64,000 nt of DNA from Stromatinia cepivora. Its lineage: Eukaryota > Ascomycota > Leotiomycetes > Helotiales > Sclerotiniaceae. Position numbers and translations under genes: made by a program. A model generated the notes under the pieces. It did no database searches. It worked only from the letters and a program-made list of their open reading frames with translations, and was not told the origin of the DNA. Every line of letters starts with the position of its first letter. The first letter of the stretch is position 1. Positions 49,892 through 62,093 of the stretch are shown piece by piece. The stretch lies in NCBI GenBank assembly GCA_014898415.1, contig RCTD01000010.1, forward strand, positions 1,426,001 to 1,490,000, written 5' to 3'.

Positions 49892-52766
49892 CTTGAAGGC
49901 GATTTTTAGTTGATGGCAGTCAACAACTCAATTAATGATTATTCGAAAGGTTGGAGATGGGATGAGAGCTCTTTTGAAAGTCGAGATGAAAGGTATTCAG
50001 AGATTCGGAGAACTTTTCGGACGATTGGAGATATTGATTGTTTGGGATTGGAAAAGATGAGGAAAGGAACTTGGATTTCTAGTAGAAAAGGTGAAGGTGG
50101 TTGGGGTACAGTATTTGATTTTATCGTGAAAATGTATTGGCAATTTGGCAGTCAGTGGTTAAAGTATTGGCAAGGACCAATGGGAAAAAAAGGATAAAAA
50201 TTGAATACTAGGGAACTAGATAGAAAGCGGGAAGCAATGATCAATCGAGTTAGAGCAAGGATTAATTTGAAAAAATGAGGACGAATCAATTGATGGAAAG
50301 AATTATATTACTAACTACGATAAGGTTAGCTCGTCAATCTATCTGGATTTCCTCTACTAGCCTCCACGTCAATCCCTGTCACAGTAGGCATTAGTTTGAA
50401 TCTGGTACCTGGTGTACCAAACAGTTTGCCAAGCTTCTTCATTTTTAACCAATCAACCAATGAATGATAAATGGATTGATAATTTAAAAGAAAACTCGTA
50501 TTGTTGTTGTCGGCTTTTGTTTCTCATGTCAAACCTCCCTCCCTCGATAATCTCATCTCAAGCTCACTGTCGCCAATACGAATAAGTATATCCTCTTTCG
50601 GTACCATCTTTTTTGTAATACCGAAATAAAAGCTTTGGATGATATGATACATATATCCCCTCATTAAACCTTTTCTCATCAAGGTTGGTAAGCAAGTACC
50701 TAAGTATTGGTCAGAACAAAAACAAAATGGAGTTTTAAGTACCCAAGTAATATCCGTGACCTGGCCAAAAATGAAATTACCTCAACTTTTTTTCTCCCTT
50801 TCTCCCATTCCGTTCACCTCTCATCTCACCTTCTTATCGGGATTATGTCATCACAACAAACGGTACCTGGCTTTGAAGCTAAAAAAAAGCTTGTTTATCT
50901 TCATTATACAAGGATTTGAGCGATTAGGTACCTAGTGGAATTTAGTACTTCTCATATGTGGTTAGTAAGTGGATGGGGGATGGGTAGATGGAAAGATGGA
51001 AAGATGGAAAAATGAATATCCATGGATAATATAATTCATGTGGTTATACTTTTTTTGCTTATCAGAAAATAATAAATCGCCCCTAAGAGAGTTTTCTAGT
51101 TTTCTAGTTTTCTTTCATTTCCCCTCCTATGGAAATTTTGATGGTATTATTGTTTAATGTGAATTGTATCGATTCAATTGATGACGCTCCGCTCGGCCCA
51201 CTGCCGTGGAGGCTTTTTCGCTTCGCTCTGGTAGAAGAAGAGAAGGTTCTCAGTCACTCTTACCGTCTTACAATTGAAAGTGCTACTTTTCCCCTGTCTG
51301 TAGGCTGTAGCCAACCGGGAAGATGTCACCTTCCTCGGCAATTTTTCCACTCAAGCTAAGCTGAATTCGGTTAGATGGAAAATATCCACTTCTTTGCGAC
51401 AGTCATGTTACACTCTTCTCGATACAACAAAGGTACAAACAAAGGCACAAAGTGAATAATGCGACCACCATGACCTTCTCCTGTCTCATACAATAAATTT
51501 CAAAATGGTTAAATATATCTACAACATCAAATACACAATAGTACAACAATACCCATTATATCTATCTTCATCTACCTACTACTCCGTACATCCTATACAT
51601 CTCTCGATTTTAAGCCACCCCGGTACTATCTATACATTGTGAAGCATCTCTTTCTCCCCTTTGAGCTCCACTCAAGCTTCACTCTAAGTCTCTGACCGCA
51701 AAAGATGATACTTTCATTCATTTCTGACCAATACCATTTCTCCTTTCTCTCTACATTGCCAACACCTAAAACTACACCCACCATCAATCAAACCAGCTGC
51801 ATAACAACACCACTCGTCTCGAACAATTGAATCATTCAAGGTCTCGGACTATGCATTTACTTTTGGATGGAGTACTGACTGTACAAGTCAAGAAAAAGAA
51901 ACTCGTTCCCTTCTCTAACAAATTAGCTTGACGGACTTCCATTCATTTGGTTAGTTAGCATTTTAGTTTCATCGGGCTATTCCAAGTTCTATGGGAACAT
52001 CTGTTCTCTCGGGACCGGTACCTCCGGGTATCGGCTTAACTCTGACTCAGCCACCGACCACAAATGAAACAAAAAAGTTGGGAACTTTTCAATAGAGGAT
52101 GAGTGTGCCAAGACCCACATGTGATCGACGGGCACATGATCAAGAAGAAGGCTTTTGATTTTGATTTTGATTTCAATTTTGCATTTGGTGATGGTTGGAG
52201 CTTTTTTAACTTCATTTCATTTCCCATTTGATACTTTGGAAATGTTTTGGAATTTGAGACTTCAAACTTCTTGTTCATGTTAATTTTCATTCAAGTATAC
52301 GAGGACGGACTTGTGTGGATATGAGTAAGAAATACCGAGAGAAATCAATTTATAGGAGGTCGGCCTCCTTATCAGCCAAGTTCAATTCCAAAGAGAAGTC
52401 TTTTGGATGATCTATTCCAATATCGCTCAACCAACTTACTTTTCGTATGAATCGGTGCATCAAATTGGGAGCGCAATTTTGGAAGGAAGAGTTTGTTCAC
52501 GATTTAAAAGTTTCAGTACCCAAGCTCTATGAGCCGAGAGAAGTAGTCTTTGAACAATTTGTTGGATTTTTTTTATATAGGTACTCAAAACACGCTCCTA
52601 CCATATTGGTCGCTTTCCACTTCAATGCCACATCGTATATACATCTCTATCCGCAGTTTCCTCCCACAAAGTCATATATGAACCGAAATCATCCATCCAT
52701 ACTATCCAAATTGCAATACACCACATCGATTTGATCTTCCCATCAATACCTTCAGCAAGATAACGT
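49892..52766. other. Intergenic region, nothing recognisable
   Basis: The first part probably holds the promoter of the GPI-protein gene. GATGGAAA is repeated about three times near 50,985-51,012. Short frames (49,910-50,197; 51,129-51,359; 52,036-52,290) have no domain, splice or codon support. I see no RNA gene. Confidence 0.5.
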
Positions 52767-53480
52767 TCAAGATGCTTCGCCCGAAGATCCCTCGGTTGAC
52801 TTTGCCTCTTTCATCTCCATCATCTTCTGGACCTTGTTGAAAAGGGCTGATTTTGAAAGGTCGTTGTAACTAGATCTTTCGCCATCGGCCTTCAATTCTT
52901 TCTTTAATCCTGTCCCATCACTTTGTATTTCGGTTTTCTTGACTATCGGCTTTGTTTTTGGGTCTGTGGTCGGTGGTTGCGCGGTCACTCTCCTGATGCC
53001 ATTGGGGTTGAAACCTGGAAAAACTTGAGTTGGAGGTGAAATGTATATTCCGTCGAGTTGATATGATTATCGTGAGCGAGTGTTCCATCTTTCATGTCGA
53101 TGTCTAGTGGTTGCCGAATCGAAGTTTCGTACTTGTTGATGCCATTCATTAAATGGTCTTCGATGACTTGTTGAGAATTGTCGAGATTTTTTGTTGTGAT
53201 TTTCATCAAGTCCATCATTGAGTTCATCATCGTGACTGTATCCTCATAATCTTCCATTTCAGTACATGTATCATAACCTAAATCATATCCCACATCACTC
53301 ATAGCCGTATCCCTATCTTCCAAACAGTCAAAAAAAATAACCCTCATTCGACATTATGCTATCTTCAGGCTCAATATCTTTCATAGCGACGTCGTCGTAT
53401 TCTTTCTTGTCGATGAAGTCGGTCATGTCGACATTAGGTTGAAGTTGGGTCATTGTTGCAGTCATTTCGTAATTCATCAT
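52767..53480 (-). pseudogene. Hypothetical acidic protein gene with frameshifts
   Basis: Three consecutive minus-strand frames look like parts of one protein of about 235 residues. Part 1 starts at a double ATG (MMNYEMTATMTQLQPNVDMT) and runs to a stop right after a run of eight T (53330-53337). Removing one T joins it to part 2 (FFDCLEDRDTAMSDVGYDLG...), rich in Asp, Glu and Met. Part 3 follows another shift near 53,060-53,072 and reads QLDGIYISPPTQVFPGFNPN and then a Lys/Thr-rich tail to the TGA at 52767. I recognise no domain. The first break is in a homopolymer and may be a sequencing error; the second is not, and it might hide an intron I could not place. The alternatives are a decaying gene or a mis-assembled intact one. 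Confidence 0.5.
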
Positions 53481-54302
53481 GATCCTTGAAAAGAATGGAT
53501 TGATTTATATATTTTCTTATGAGGAAAAAAAACAAGTGTTTGTTGCGCTTGATTGTTATGATGATAAATTTATAGATGATTAGAATTCTCGGTACGTTTT
53601 CGATGAATCCTGGGAATTGGATTTACTCTTCACAATTGTACGTCCTTGAGAGAAGATGATATAAATTTCATGAAAGAGGATGTTTCGAACAGGAATAATA
53701 TTTTGGTAAGAAATTTCCTTTTTACGTGCGATGAATCATTAGGTTATTCTTATTTGAGCCACTTCTCATGAAAGTTACCTGTCTAAATGCCCACTAAGGT
53801 TTTCAACCCCAACTTACCTCGCCTTCTCCAGATTGACACGTTTTGACGGGTTCGTCGGACTGTGTGCTAAATTTTGGATTCTTCATATGGATAGGGAGGA
53901 TGCTATCGCTACCGTTCAGGGGAATCATATCATGTGATCTTTAATGCAACGCGGAAGATGGCTTCCGTCTTCGACGTTATACACCAATGAAGATGTGAGA
54001 TCCAAAAGCTGGTCTGTTTCATCGATCCTTGATCGTCCCGGTCTTGATGTCCGAACGATTATGCCGATAACGTGGACTTCTCTATTTCTTCGATACTCTT
54101 CTTCACAACAATATATCGGTATTCGTTATATTTATGTTATACTTGTAGATTTTTTGCCTTTACATATGTCGATTGATCTTTGTTAATCACTATTTTAGTT
54201 GAGTAAATTTCAATATTTTAAGTTAGTAGGTGCTCTGAACAAGGCATATACAACATCATTCATCATTTTCACCTCTTCAAAACCCCAGCATGATGATTCG
54301 GA
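53481..54302. other. Intergenic region, nothing recognisable
   Basis: Ordinary composition; probably the upstream region of the minus-strand hypothetical gene. The frames at 53,944-54,186 and 54,199-54,459 have no recognisable content. Confidence 0.5.
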
Positions 54303-54945
54303 CCTCCGATCTCCGATCTCGCCATACAAGCTACCCCGCCATCACAACCAAAAACCGATGACAACAATGAAAACCATGGGAAAGAAATCAATTGTACTCA
54401 TGAATCAACATCTACTATCAAAGGTCATAAGAAGAAGAAACAGAACTTTTCTATCATGATAGAAAATGGTTTTGCGAAGCTTTGGGGGTTGATTGCTTTT
54501 ACACCGAAGAGATGTCGGTATGATCCGGAATCTCCACCAAAATTCAGTACGGCCTTGAATTTATTGTTTGCATTGTGAGTTGCGTTTTATTCGTGGTGAA
54601 TTGTTGAAAATAATTCAAGAGCTATATTCTTTTTTTTTTTTTCACTTGGAGTTTCACTTGGAGTTTCACTGTAGCCCATACAACGGTAGTGATTTCCTCT
54701 CAAATCTCAAAATAAAGAATTCAAAAATATCCCTCACTCATAAAATAACCACTTCTAAATATTCCTCAGGCTTGTACCTTCACAGTAGCAAATCTCTACT
54801 ACAACCATCCCATCCTCAATATTCTAGCTGAAGAATTCAATGTTTCAAATGAACGTGCATCGATTATTCCAACAGTCATGCAAGCAGGTTATGCAGCTGG
54901 ACTTTTATTTATTTGTCCTCTGGACGATATATATAAGAGAAAAAG
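54303..54945 (+). pseudogene. Truncated MFS transporter gene, N-terminal fragment
   Basis: The first exon frame is open from about 54,303 after a TGA. It gives a hydrophilic tail and then GFAKLWGLIAFTPKRCRYDP and FSTALNLLFAL. A splice-like junction (GTGAGT at 54575; CAG ending at 54769) leads to CTFTVANLYYNHPILNILAE and SIIPTVMQAGYAAGLLFICP, the first two membrane helices of a fungal major facilitator family. The phases at the two splice borders do not match by one base, suggesting a lost G at the donor. Homology stops at about 54,930-54,945 (PLDDIYKRKRR), where roughly ten more helices should follow. The intron contains a run of T and a repeated TTTCACTTGGAG. There is no functional product. 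It lies beside the synthase remnants, as exporter genes in metabolite clusters often do. Confidence 0.8.
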
Positions 54946-55258
54946 AAGAAAGTTTTTTTTTTCGCAGAAGAAGAGAGTTAAAAATTAAACGAAGATGAAA
55001 ATATGTAAAGAATTCATATTGTATCCAGTAACCGTACTTCGTCTTTCCTGATTTCTCATTCCTCGCTTTCTAAATTCCCATTATGCCCCGATTTCCAGTT
55101 TTCTCTTTGCTTATTCCTCTCTTGCTTCTTTTAGTTCCATCTTTATTCTACTTTACAATCTATCCTCTTAATATCCATTCGCTCACTTACTCCCTTCCAA
55201 TCCCACTCCTCTTCACAATCCCCCCGCAACTCCCAAAAACGTTCCTCCCCCAAGTATA
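54946..55258. other. Break region between the MFS and polyketide synthase remnants
   Basis: Neither the MFS frame nor the enoyl-reductase frame continues here. A plus-strand frame from 55,083 starts with a leucine-rich stretch that mimics a signal sequence, but it continues as antisense of the synthase fragment and is not a gene. Both truncation points lie at its edges, so this is probably where sequence was lost. Confidence 0.55.
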
Positions 55259-58200
55259 TCAAAAACCTTCACATCTGCTTGCCGGAATATCGAGAACACT
55301 TGTAATGAAGATCTCGGCGCCAAGATCCTGTGATATCTGTATTGCGGTATCCAACAAATGTCCCGTGGCTTCGTGTATAAGAATCGATTCCCCCTTTTCT
55401 AATCGCGCAATGCTATTGATACACTGCCAAGAAGTAACGAAGCTAATAGGTAGTATGGCAGCCTCGTTAAAAAACATCTGTGGAGGCATTTTTCTTGTGC
55501 AATCGAGCTTCCCTCGCAGGTGCGTTTTACATTTTTCTTTTCTTAACATCAATACTTTTTCTCCCAAAGAATATTGCAAAGCAGCATCTGAGCCCAGACG
55601 TGTTATATCACCGCTCCAACACAAGGCCGAGAAATTCTCATTACTGAGTTGGGAGCTGCTTAAGGCGGGGAATTCTTGTGGTAACCCAAGAGCATGGACT
55701 TTGATCTCGAGTTCATCGGCTTCGAGAGGTGCATTATAAGTTTGATCCACAACAAACGTTGGCAACTCGGGCACTCCTGCTTCAACAGATCTGTTTCCGA
55801 GGTTGGATAACTGAAGGCCAGAAATTTCATGGAGTCTTCGGACCTTAGCTTCCTCCGACAAAGATGCCCCAGCCATCTCCTTACTCAGGCATTCCGCTTC
55901 GATATCGCGGCCAATGTTCATCGTACCATTAGCCTCCAAGTACAGTACATCGGCTCATAACTGACATCTGAAGAATCGAAGTCAATCTTAGAGAGAATGA
56001 TAAACAAGCTGCTGACTTGAAAGTCAGTAAGCATCGAAGTCGTGATGCGAAATCCGACGACGACAAATATGGCGCTGAACTCTGAACGAACTACCCGAGA
56101 AAATCCGTGGACCAATGCGTATGGAGGAGTCGTCTGCGTGGATGCCCCTGCACAATTCAACCATAGATTTCCACGCGATGAGCATATGATATGCTGCAGA
56201 TCGGCGAATTGTTCTTCGGTAATACCGTGGAGGAATGGTTGGTCGATTTCGAAGAGAAATATGCAGGTGATGGTTTCAAGATTGCCAAGCTTTGAGGTGC
56301 GAGAGAGACTTGATATCTGAAATATTAGCTCAGTATCGTTATTGGTGGTATTCTGGCAAGAATTGAAATTATATTGAATTTGATGAGCAACAATTGCTTG
56401 CGTTTGAGATATCGTGTTGATGATCAGGTGGAAAATCTGTCTGTTTTTAACTGTGGTGTAACAAGGCCGTTCCTGATAAGTGAAGATTTTCCGTTACTCA
56501 AACCAATCCCTGATGACCAAACTTGTTGCGGAATACTATATACTTCAACCTCATGCCGTTGAAGCAATTTCGAAGCTGTAGAGACCATAATGTCAAACTC
56601 TCGCTCACTCCCACCTTCGTAGTCAGAGAAAGTCATATCTATACCCGAAAATCCAGTTTCCACAAGAGTGTTTTTTCATGTTTCACGTGTCGTTGTGGCA
56701 CCCCACGGTCTAAAGTTCTCCTCACCGAGCCACCGACCGGGCAAGAGCCCGAAAACAAAACTGGTCCGGAGAAAATCGATATTGGTTGCTTCATAGAGTA
56801 CCAATTTGCCGCCAGGTTTGAGAAGACGGCGGACATTTTACAATGTTGCTCTCATATCCCTAATTTCACAGATCACATTTGATGCAAAAATCAAATCATA
56901 ATTTCCATTCTGATATCTTTGACTACCTGGATCCAGTTCGACATTCAGAATCTTGAATTCTACTTGCTGGTGAGAACCAAACTTTCGTCAAACCGCATCA
57001 AAGAATGCAGCTCATATATCTGTATAGTCATATCGAGACAGATGTGGGTTCTTCATGTCGGGAATGAAGGTCTTCATCAAAATTTCTGTCGTAGCTCCTG
57101 TACCAGCTCCAATTTCGAGGATATTCATGTTCGGGTTTCGTTGAGTCATAAGCTTTATATACATCGAGAGCTTTCTCCAATGGTGACTAGTGTCGTCATT
57201 GTAAAAAGTGTAGGTTTGGCGAACTACATCGTCGGAATGGCCAAATAGTAATCCTAGCGGATCGGTCCCACCAGAAAGAATTTCGCGGAGGCTTCGGCCA
57301 ACTTTGACGAATAATTTTCCGTGGCCGCTTGCAGCTTCAACACGACGAATGAACTGCTCTGAGGCAATATCATCTTCTAATAACTTTTTAAAAGTGACAT
57401 CTTCTGCCAATTTTAAGCGCAAACTCTTCAAATGACGCTTAGCCCATAAAGCGTATTTTTTTTTAGGTGCGGCTGTGGGTATGAATGGATGGGGGTCTCA
57501 AGGACCCTCTTCATGAAGATCGATACGGCAATCTCCAAATCCTTAATTGTCGATATTTTTGAAGATAGATCATTCTCTAACGTGTTAGTAAGGTGACTAC
57601 ACAACGCAATGATGGTATTATTGCTCAGCAGAGAAACATCTGGAAACAATGATAACGAGTGGCACATGGAATTATCAGCTTGACCCGCATCTATTTCTGG
57701 AGAGTTTTCGATAGCTGACATGCGAAGACCATCTATTTTCACCAGAAGTTTGGCCTCACTCTCGTCAACTGCCGATGCGAGATACTCGATGGTGGTAGCT
57801 GGGTCTGAAAGCATCTTCAAGTTATTTCCACTAACAGAAGCAGCTTTTATAATACCGCTGTCTGTAGAGCTGAGGCATTTCTTAGAGATCCATAATACTT
57901 TAATGGATGTAGGTACAGCTAGAGGACCTGATAACGATCCATTGCAAAACGAAGAAGCCAACCCTAACTGGAAGGTTCCATCCAAAGTCGTAGGGTGAAC
58001 TATGTGAGGTTGTAATTGCTCATTATACAGGCCATCAAACACTTCCACATCAGCTCGGGACCCACCCTCACTGGAGAGAATATTGTTTAAGCTTCGGAAT
58101 GCTGAGCCAAACTCGTAACCTCTGCTATCCAGAGCTTGGTATAAATCTTGATGACCAACTTTCTGACTGGACTCGGATGAAAGCTTTTCGTAAGTGTGAA

Positions 58201-59028
58201 TCTCGCAGAAAATTGACAGGTGCCAACATATTCTTGACTCAATAGCTACCTAGTCGGAGATCTTTAGCCTCAACTAGATCCACTGTCACGGATGATATCA
58301 TTTTTGATAAAACCATGCTAGATAAAGGAGTCGCTAAAGCTTTCATATCTCTAATAGCACCACGATATTTGGTGGCTATGGGAGCCATGAAAGGTGAATG
58401 ATAAGCGACGTTGGCCAATAGCTTTCTGGCGAAGACATTTGCCGCAAGCAACATTGATTTTAACGATGCTAATTGTCTCTCATCGCCCGACATTGTTATG
58501 CCTTTCTAACTATTGGTGCAAGCAACGATGACTGCACAGTTTCCATATTGTATTAAGATGGCATCAAATTATGGTTGGATACCAATTTTGGACAACCCAA
58601 TGGCCATCATTGTGCCACTGGGGTATTTCGAAGTATTCTCTAAATCAGCAGCCAAGAACCCTCTGTAGTAGGCGACTCGCATTGCATATTGAAGGGACAA
58701 AGCTCCGATAGAGCATTTGACGCCTAGAGTCTCATAAAGAATACGGTATATTAATTGCTTACGCAGCGGCGATTTCTCCAGAAGAATGACCCACTACTGT
58801 ATCAGGAACAATATTCAAATCCCTGAGAAGTTCAATATATGCCAACTGTAGAGCTGTACAAAGAGGCCGGCCATATTTTGGGCGGTTTATATTGGACGAT
58901 GATCTCGGCTTCCGGAGTTCCGCTGTTTGCATTATCAGAGACTTGAGCGCTAAAATGAAGAGAAAAGGAGGGTATATACCTATCAAATCCCAAGTACAGC
59001 CAACGTCTTTTAGAGCAAGGGAGCACAT
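55259..59028 (-). pseudogene. Highly reducing polyketide synthase remnant (AT-DH-MT-ER pieces, no KS)
   Basis: Minus-strand fragments in the order of a fungal HR-PKS. AT: 59,028-58,239, with [11 protein letters not shown] and the nucleophile motif [12 protein letters not shown], then VAYHSPFM. DH: only the C-terminal hotdog at about 58,190-57,700 (ALDSRGYEFGSAF; HIVHPTTLDGTFQLG); the half with HxxxGxxxxP is missing. Methyltransferase: 57,431-56,640 (NILEIGAGTGATTEILMK; GFSGIDMTFSDYEG). Linker: 56,160-55,918 (ALVHGFSRVVRSEF). ER: about 55,760-55,259 (PTFVVDQTYNAPLEADELEI; ARLEKGESILIHEATGHLLD; GAEIFIT), stopping before its second half. KS, KR and ACP are absent. Many stops and frame changes separate the blocks, though GC content is normal, so decay is not by RIP alone. 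An intact version would make a methylated, reduced polyketide. Confidence 0.88.
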
Positions 59029-61795
59029 CTCAAGAACTTCTGGAACTACAGAGCTACCAAAGCCTATCGTGTGGAGTCATGATTACATTGCTACGTCTAC
59101 TCGGCGGCTTGAAGCTCCTGCTGGCTATGTTAATCAAGCGGACATATAAGCCGGGTACGAGTCAATTGCTGATTGTGGTTCATGTTGCCGAGCTAACTTC
59201 TGTTCAGTGTCCGTATCTTCAATACATTTCCAACTTTTCATGTAAGTCACGCTGGAATTAGCAGCAGTAGATTCTTACTAACCAGAACAGGCAGCCGGTG
59301 TTTACTTCGGTTTAGTCAACGCCGTCTGCGACCGGAGTGTCGCCATATATCCGATAGCTGGCTTCCCCTCGGCTAGTCTTTTAATAGATGGTCTGAAGCA
59401 TAACAAAGCTGACGTAGCTGTTCTCGTCCCCCCCTACGTTATTAATATTACCCAAAATGCAGACAGCCTAGATTTCATTGCTGCAAACCTGAAACGAATT
59501 TTCTATATGGGGGGGCGCTATTCCAGCAGTTGCTGGAGACGTTATCTCTTCAAGAATTGAGTTCGATGGGCATGTTGGAGCTACCGAAACGGGATTTTAC
59601 CCTTCCTTGAAGCCAATTGGGACACGTTCTATCTACTAGGGTCATCATCAATTCGATCCGTCTGCAAATATATCCTTCGAGCACCAGGCTGATGACCTTT
59701 ATGAAGCAGTCTGGAATCGAAATACTAATCCAGAAAAAGTACAGCCCGTCTTCAAAATCTTTCCAACCCTCCAAAGATGGGGATCGAAGGACCTTTACTC
59801 ACCACATCCCACAAACCAAGATCTTTGGCTTTACCGTGGCCGTGGGGATGACATTATAGTCTTTCTCACTAGCGAAAAGACAAATCCTATTTCCATGGAA
59901 CATAGTCTCAATCAGCAACCTGAGATCCGCCAAGCAATGGTCGTCGGAACATTGAGGTTTCAAGCCGCCCTCTTGATCGAGCTTGCTGAACAAAAGACCA
60001 TGTCTGCGACGGGGGGAGCAGAAACTATCGAACGTACCCGGCTTGCTATAGAAGAAGCCAATGCGATATGTCCTGCACATGCCCGAGTTGCAAAATCCCA
60101 TATTCTGTTTACAGAGCCAGGACGTCCAATATTAATGTCTGCGAAAGGCACTATTAAGCGCGCCCCCACGTTGAGAGAGTATTCTTCTGAAATAGAAAAA
60201 TTATATCTAGACGCTGACAGAATGTCTGCATACGCTTCAGGGGATAATGACGAGAATGCAGAAGACTTCGACATGCACAACACCAACGCAGTTCGTGATA
60301 TTTTACGTCAAGCTGTTCTCAAGGTGGCAAAATGGGATGATGCAAGGATGCAAGATGAAGATAATTTGTTTGTTCAAGGGATGGACTCTTTGCAAGCGCT
60401 GCAACTCATTCGACATTTGAGGAAGGCTTTAAATAAGCACGATCTCACAATCACTATTTTGTACACCAATCCTTCCATTGCACAACTATCCGAGTCATTA
60501 TCGCTATTTCTAAGCAAGAGTCGAGTACAAAGATAGGAAATGCATCAAACCGCGGCCATAAGATCCAAGAGATTCTCCAAAAAATACTACGAAGTTGTTG
60601 ACAGAATCTCTACTGAGCATAAGCCTATAGTAGACCTATTCCCGGCTACTGAACACGTGGTCGTCTTGACAGGCTCAACTGGTTCTCTTGGGTCCTATAT
60701 CCTGCAGACCTTGATGCAAAATGCATCTGTGCCACATGTATACTGCTTAGATCGCACATCCGATTCGCATTCTCGCCATTTGAAGAAGATTCAAAAAGAC
60801 AACAAATCAATGGACTTCCCAACTTCTAAAGTTACATTCCTCAAGACAGATCTCTCTAACCCAGCTTAGGCCTAGACGATGAAACATATAAACGCATTCA
60901 AGGTTCGGTCACGGGTGTCATCCACAGTGCTTGGCCAGTGAATTTCAACCTCTCTCTCGATACATTTAAACCGCAACTTGAGGGAATAGCCAATCTTTTG
61001 TCTTTTATCTCTGCAGTGCCACACCATATCTCCCTCCTATTCATATCGTCCATCAGTTCGATCTTGGGTCTTGAGTCGACAGCAGTGCCAGAGAAGATCA
61101 TCAACGATACATCGGCACCTCTTCCAATGGGCTACGCAGAGAGTAAATTTATCTCCGAGCGCATTCTTGATTATGCTTCCAAGACGATGTCCAATGTCGA
61201 CGTAAAAGTTGCTCGTGTAGGTCAGACAGCGGGGCCTGCTTATGCGTCCGGTGTGTGGAATAAGTACGAGTGGATGCCTAGTCTGGTAATCACTTCCTTC
61301 AACATGGGTTTCATACCAGAGAACCTTGGTAGCGATAAGATGAAACTAGATTGGGTGCCAATTGACATACTTTCCTCTTCATTGGTAGATATCTCATTCA
61401 ATAACGATCCCAAAACCTCACATTCTGATGCTAGAGTATTTCACTCATTGAACTAGACTCTTACGACTTGGAATATTCTACTCCCTATTATTCTGAAAAC
61501 ATCGAATGCTTCAAGTACGGATGCTCATGCCGCTGTAACAACAATCCCATACACAGCCTGGCTTCAGAAACTCCGAGATACAGCAAGAGAGTATGCTCTC
61601 TCCAAAACTATGGACCTTGCAAAAATACTCGCAAAATATCCAGCTATTAAGTTGCTAGAGTTTTTCGAGACTCTGCCAGAGACTAAGTGGTCTGATAAAG
61701 AAGTGAATGAGGCACTGAAAGCTAGCTCACATTTGGCGAATCTTTCGGGTATTGAATGGGCGTGGATGGAAAAATGGGTCAAAGGATGGATTTAG
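59018..61795 (+). pseudogene. NRPS-like adenylation-thiolation-reductase pseudogene, 5' truncated
   Basis: Reading starts abruptly inside the AMP-binding core motif ([20 protein letters not shown], from about 59,018). An intron at 59242-59290 restores FPTFHAAGVYFGLVNAV. Then come ADVAVLVPPYVINITQ, HVGATETGFYP, the A8-like YRGRGDDIIVFLT and A10-like SAKGTIKRAP. A thiolation domain (about 60,290-60,510) has its attachment serine in FVQGMDSLQALQL. The C-terminal Thr-ester reductase (60,640-61,790) has the NAD(P)-binding motif VVLTGSTGSLGSYIL and the GYAESKFISERIL block. Such proteins load a carboxylic acid as the adenylate and release it as an aldehyde or alcohol. Defects: missing start, a shift at a run of seven G (59510-59516), a TAG near 59,637, TAG at 60534-60536, a one-base loss near 60,866 and TAG at 61,454-61,456. 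The reductase tail to the final TAG is otherwise readable. Confidence 0.88.
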
Positions 61796-62093
61796 GGTTT
61801 GGGCTTGGTTAGAGATGATGCAAATTTGGACGGGGAATGTTATAGGAGAGCGAAGTGCAGTTGTCGATGATGCGATAAACTGCGAATATATCTATTACAT
61901 CTTGCAAATTTGTAAGTCTCCTGTCGATTGAATAGCCAGAGGCATGCGTACTTTCCTTAAATTACAGTTCTTCTCCCACGATTATATTATACAACAAGAG
62001 TTCGATGTAATTTGGCCCCATACTTCGCATCATTGTCTATGAGACCTGATTGCTTTGCTTTAGAACAAATGTTTCATTCCCAATCTGCCACTT
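61796..62093. other. Intergenic between convergent NRPS-like remnant and GH53 gene
   Basis: No frame is supported; it presumably contains the 3' ends of both transcription units. Confidence 0.6.

Noticed and set aside
55083..55739. 218-codon plus-strand frame starting with a signal-like leucine-rich stretch
   Set aside because: Most of it is antisense to the enoyl-reductase fragment of the polyketide synthase remnant.
58892..59149. Plus-strand frame suggesting the NRPS-like gene begins at 58,892
   Set aside because: Before about 59,018 it is antisense of the acyltransferase fragment; only the part from SRTSGTT onward is adenylation sequence.
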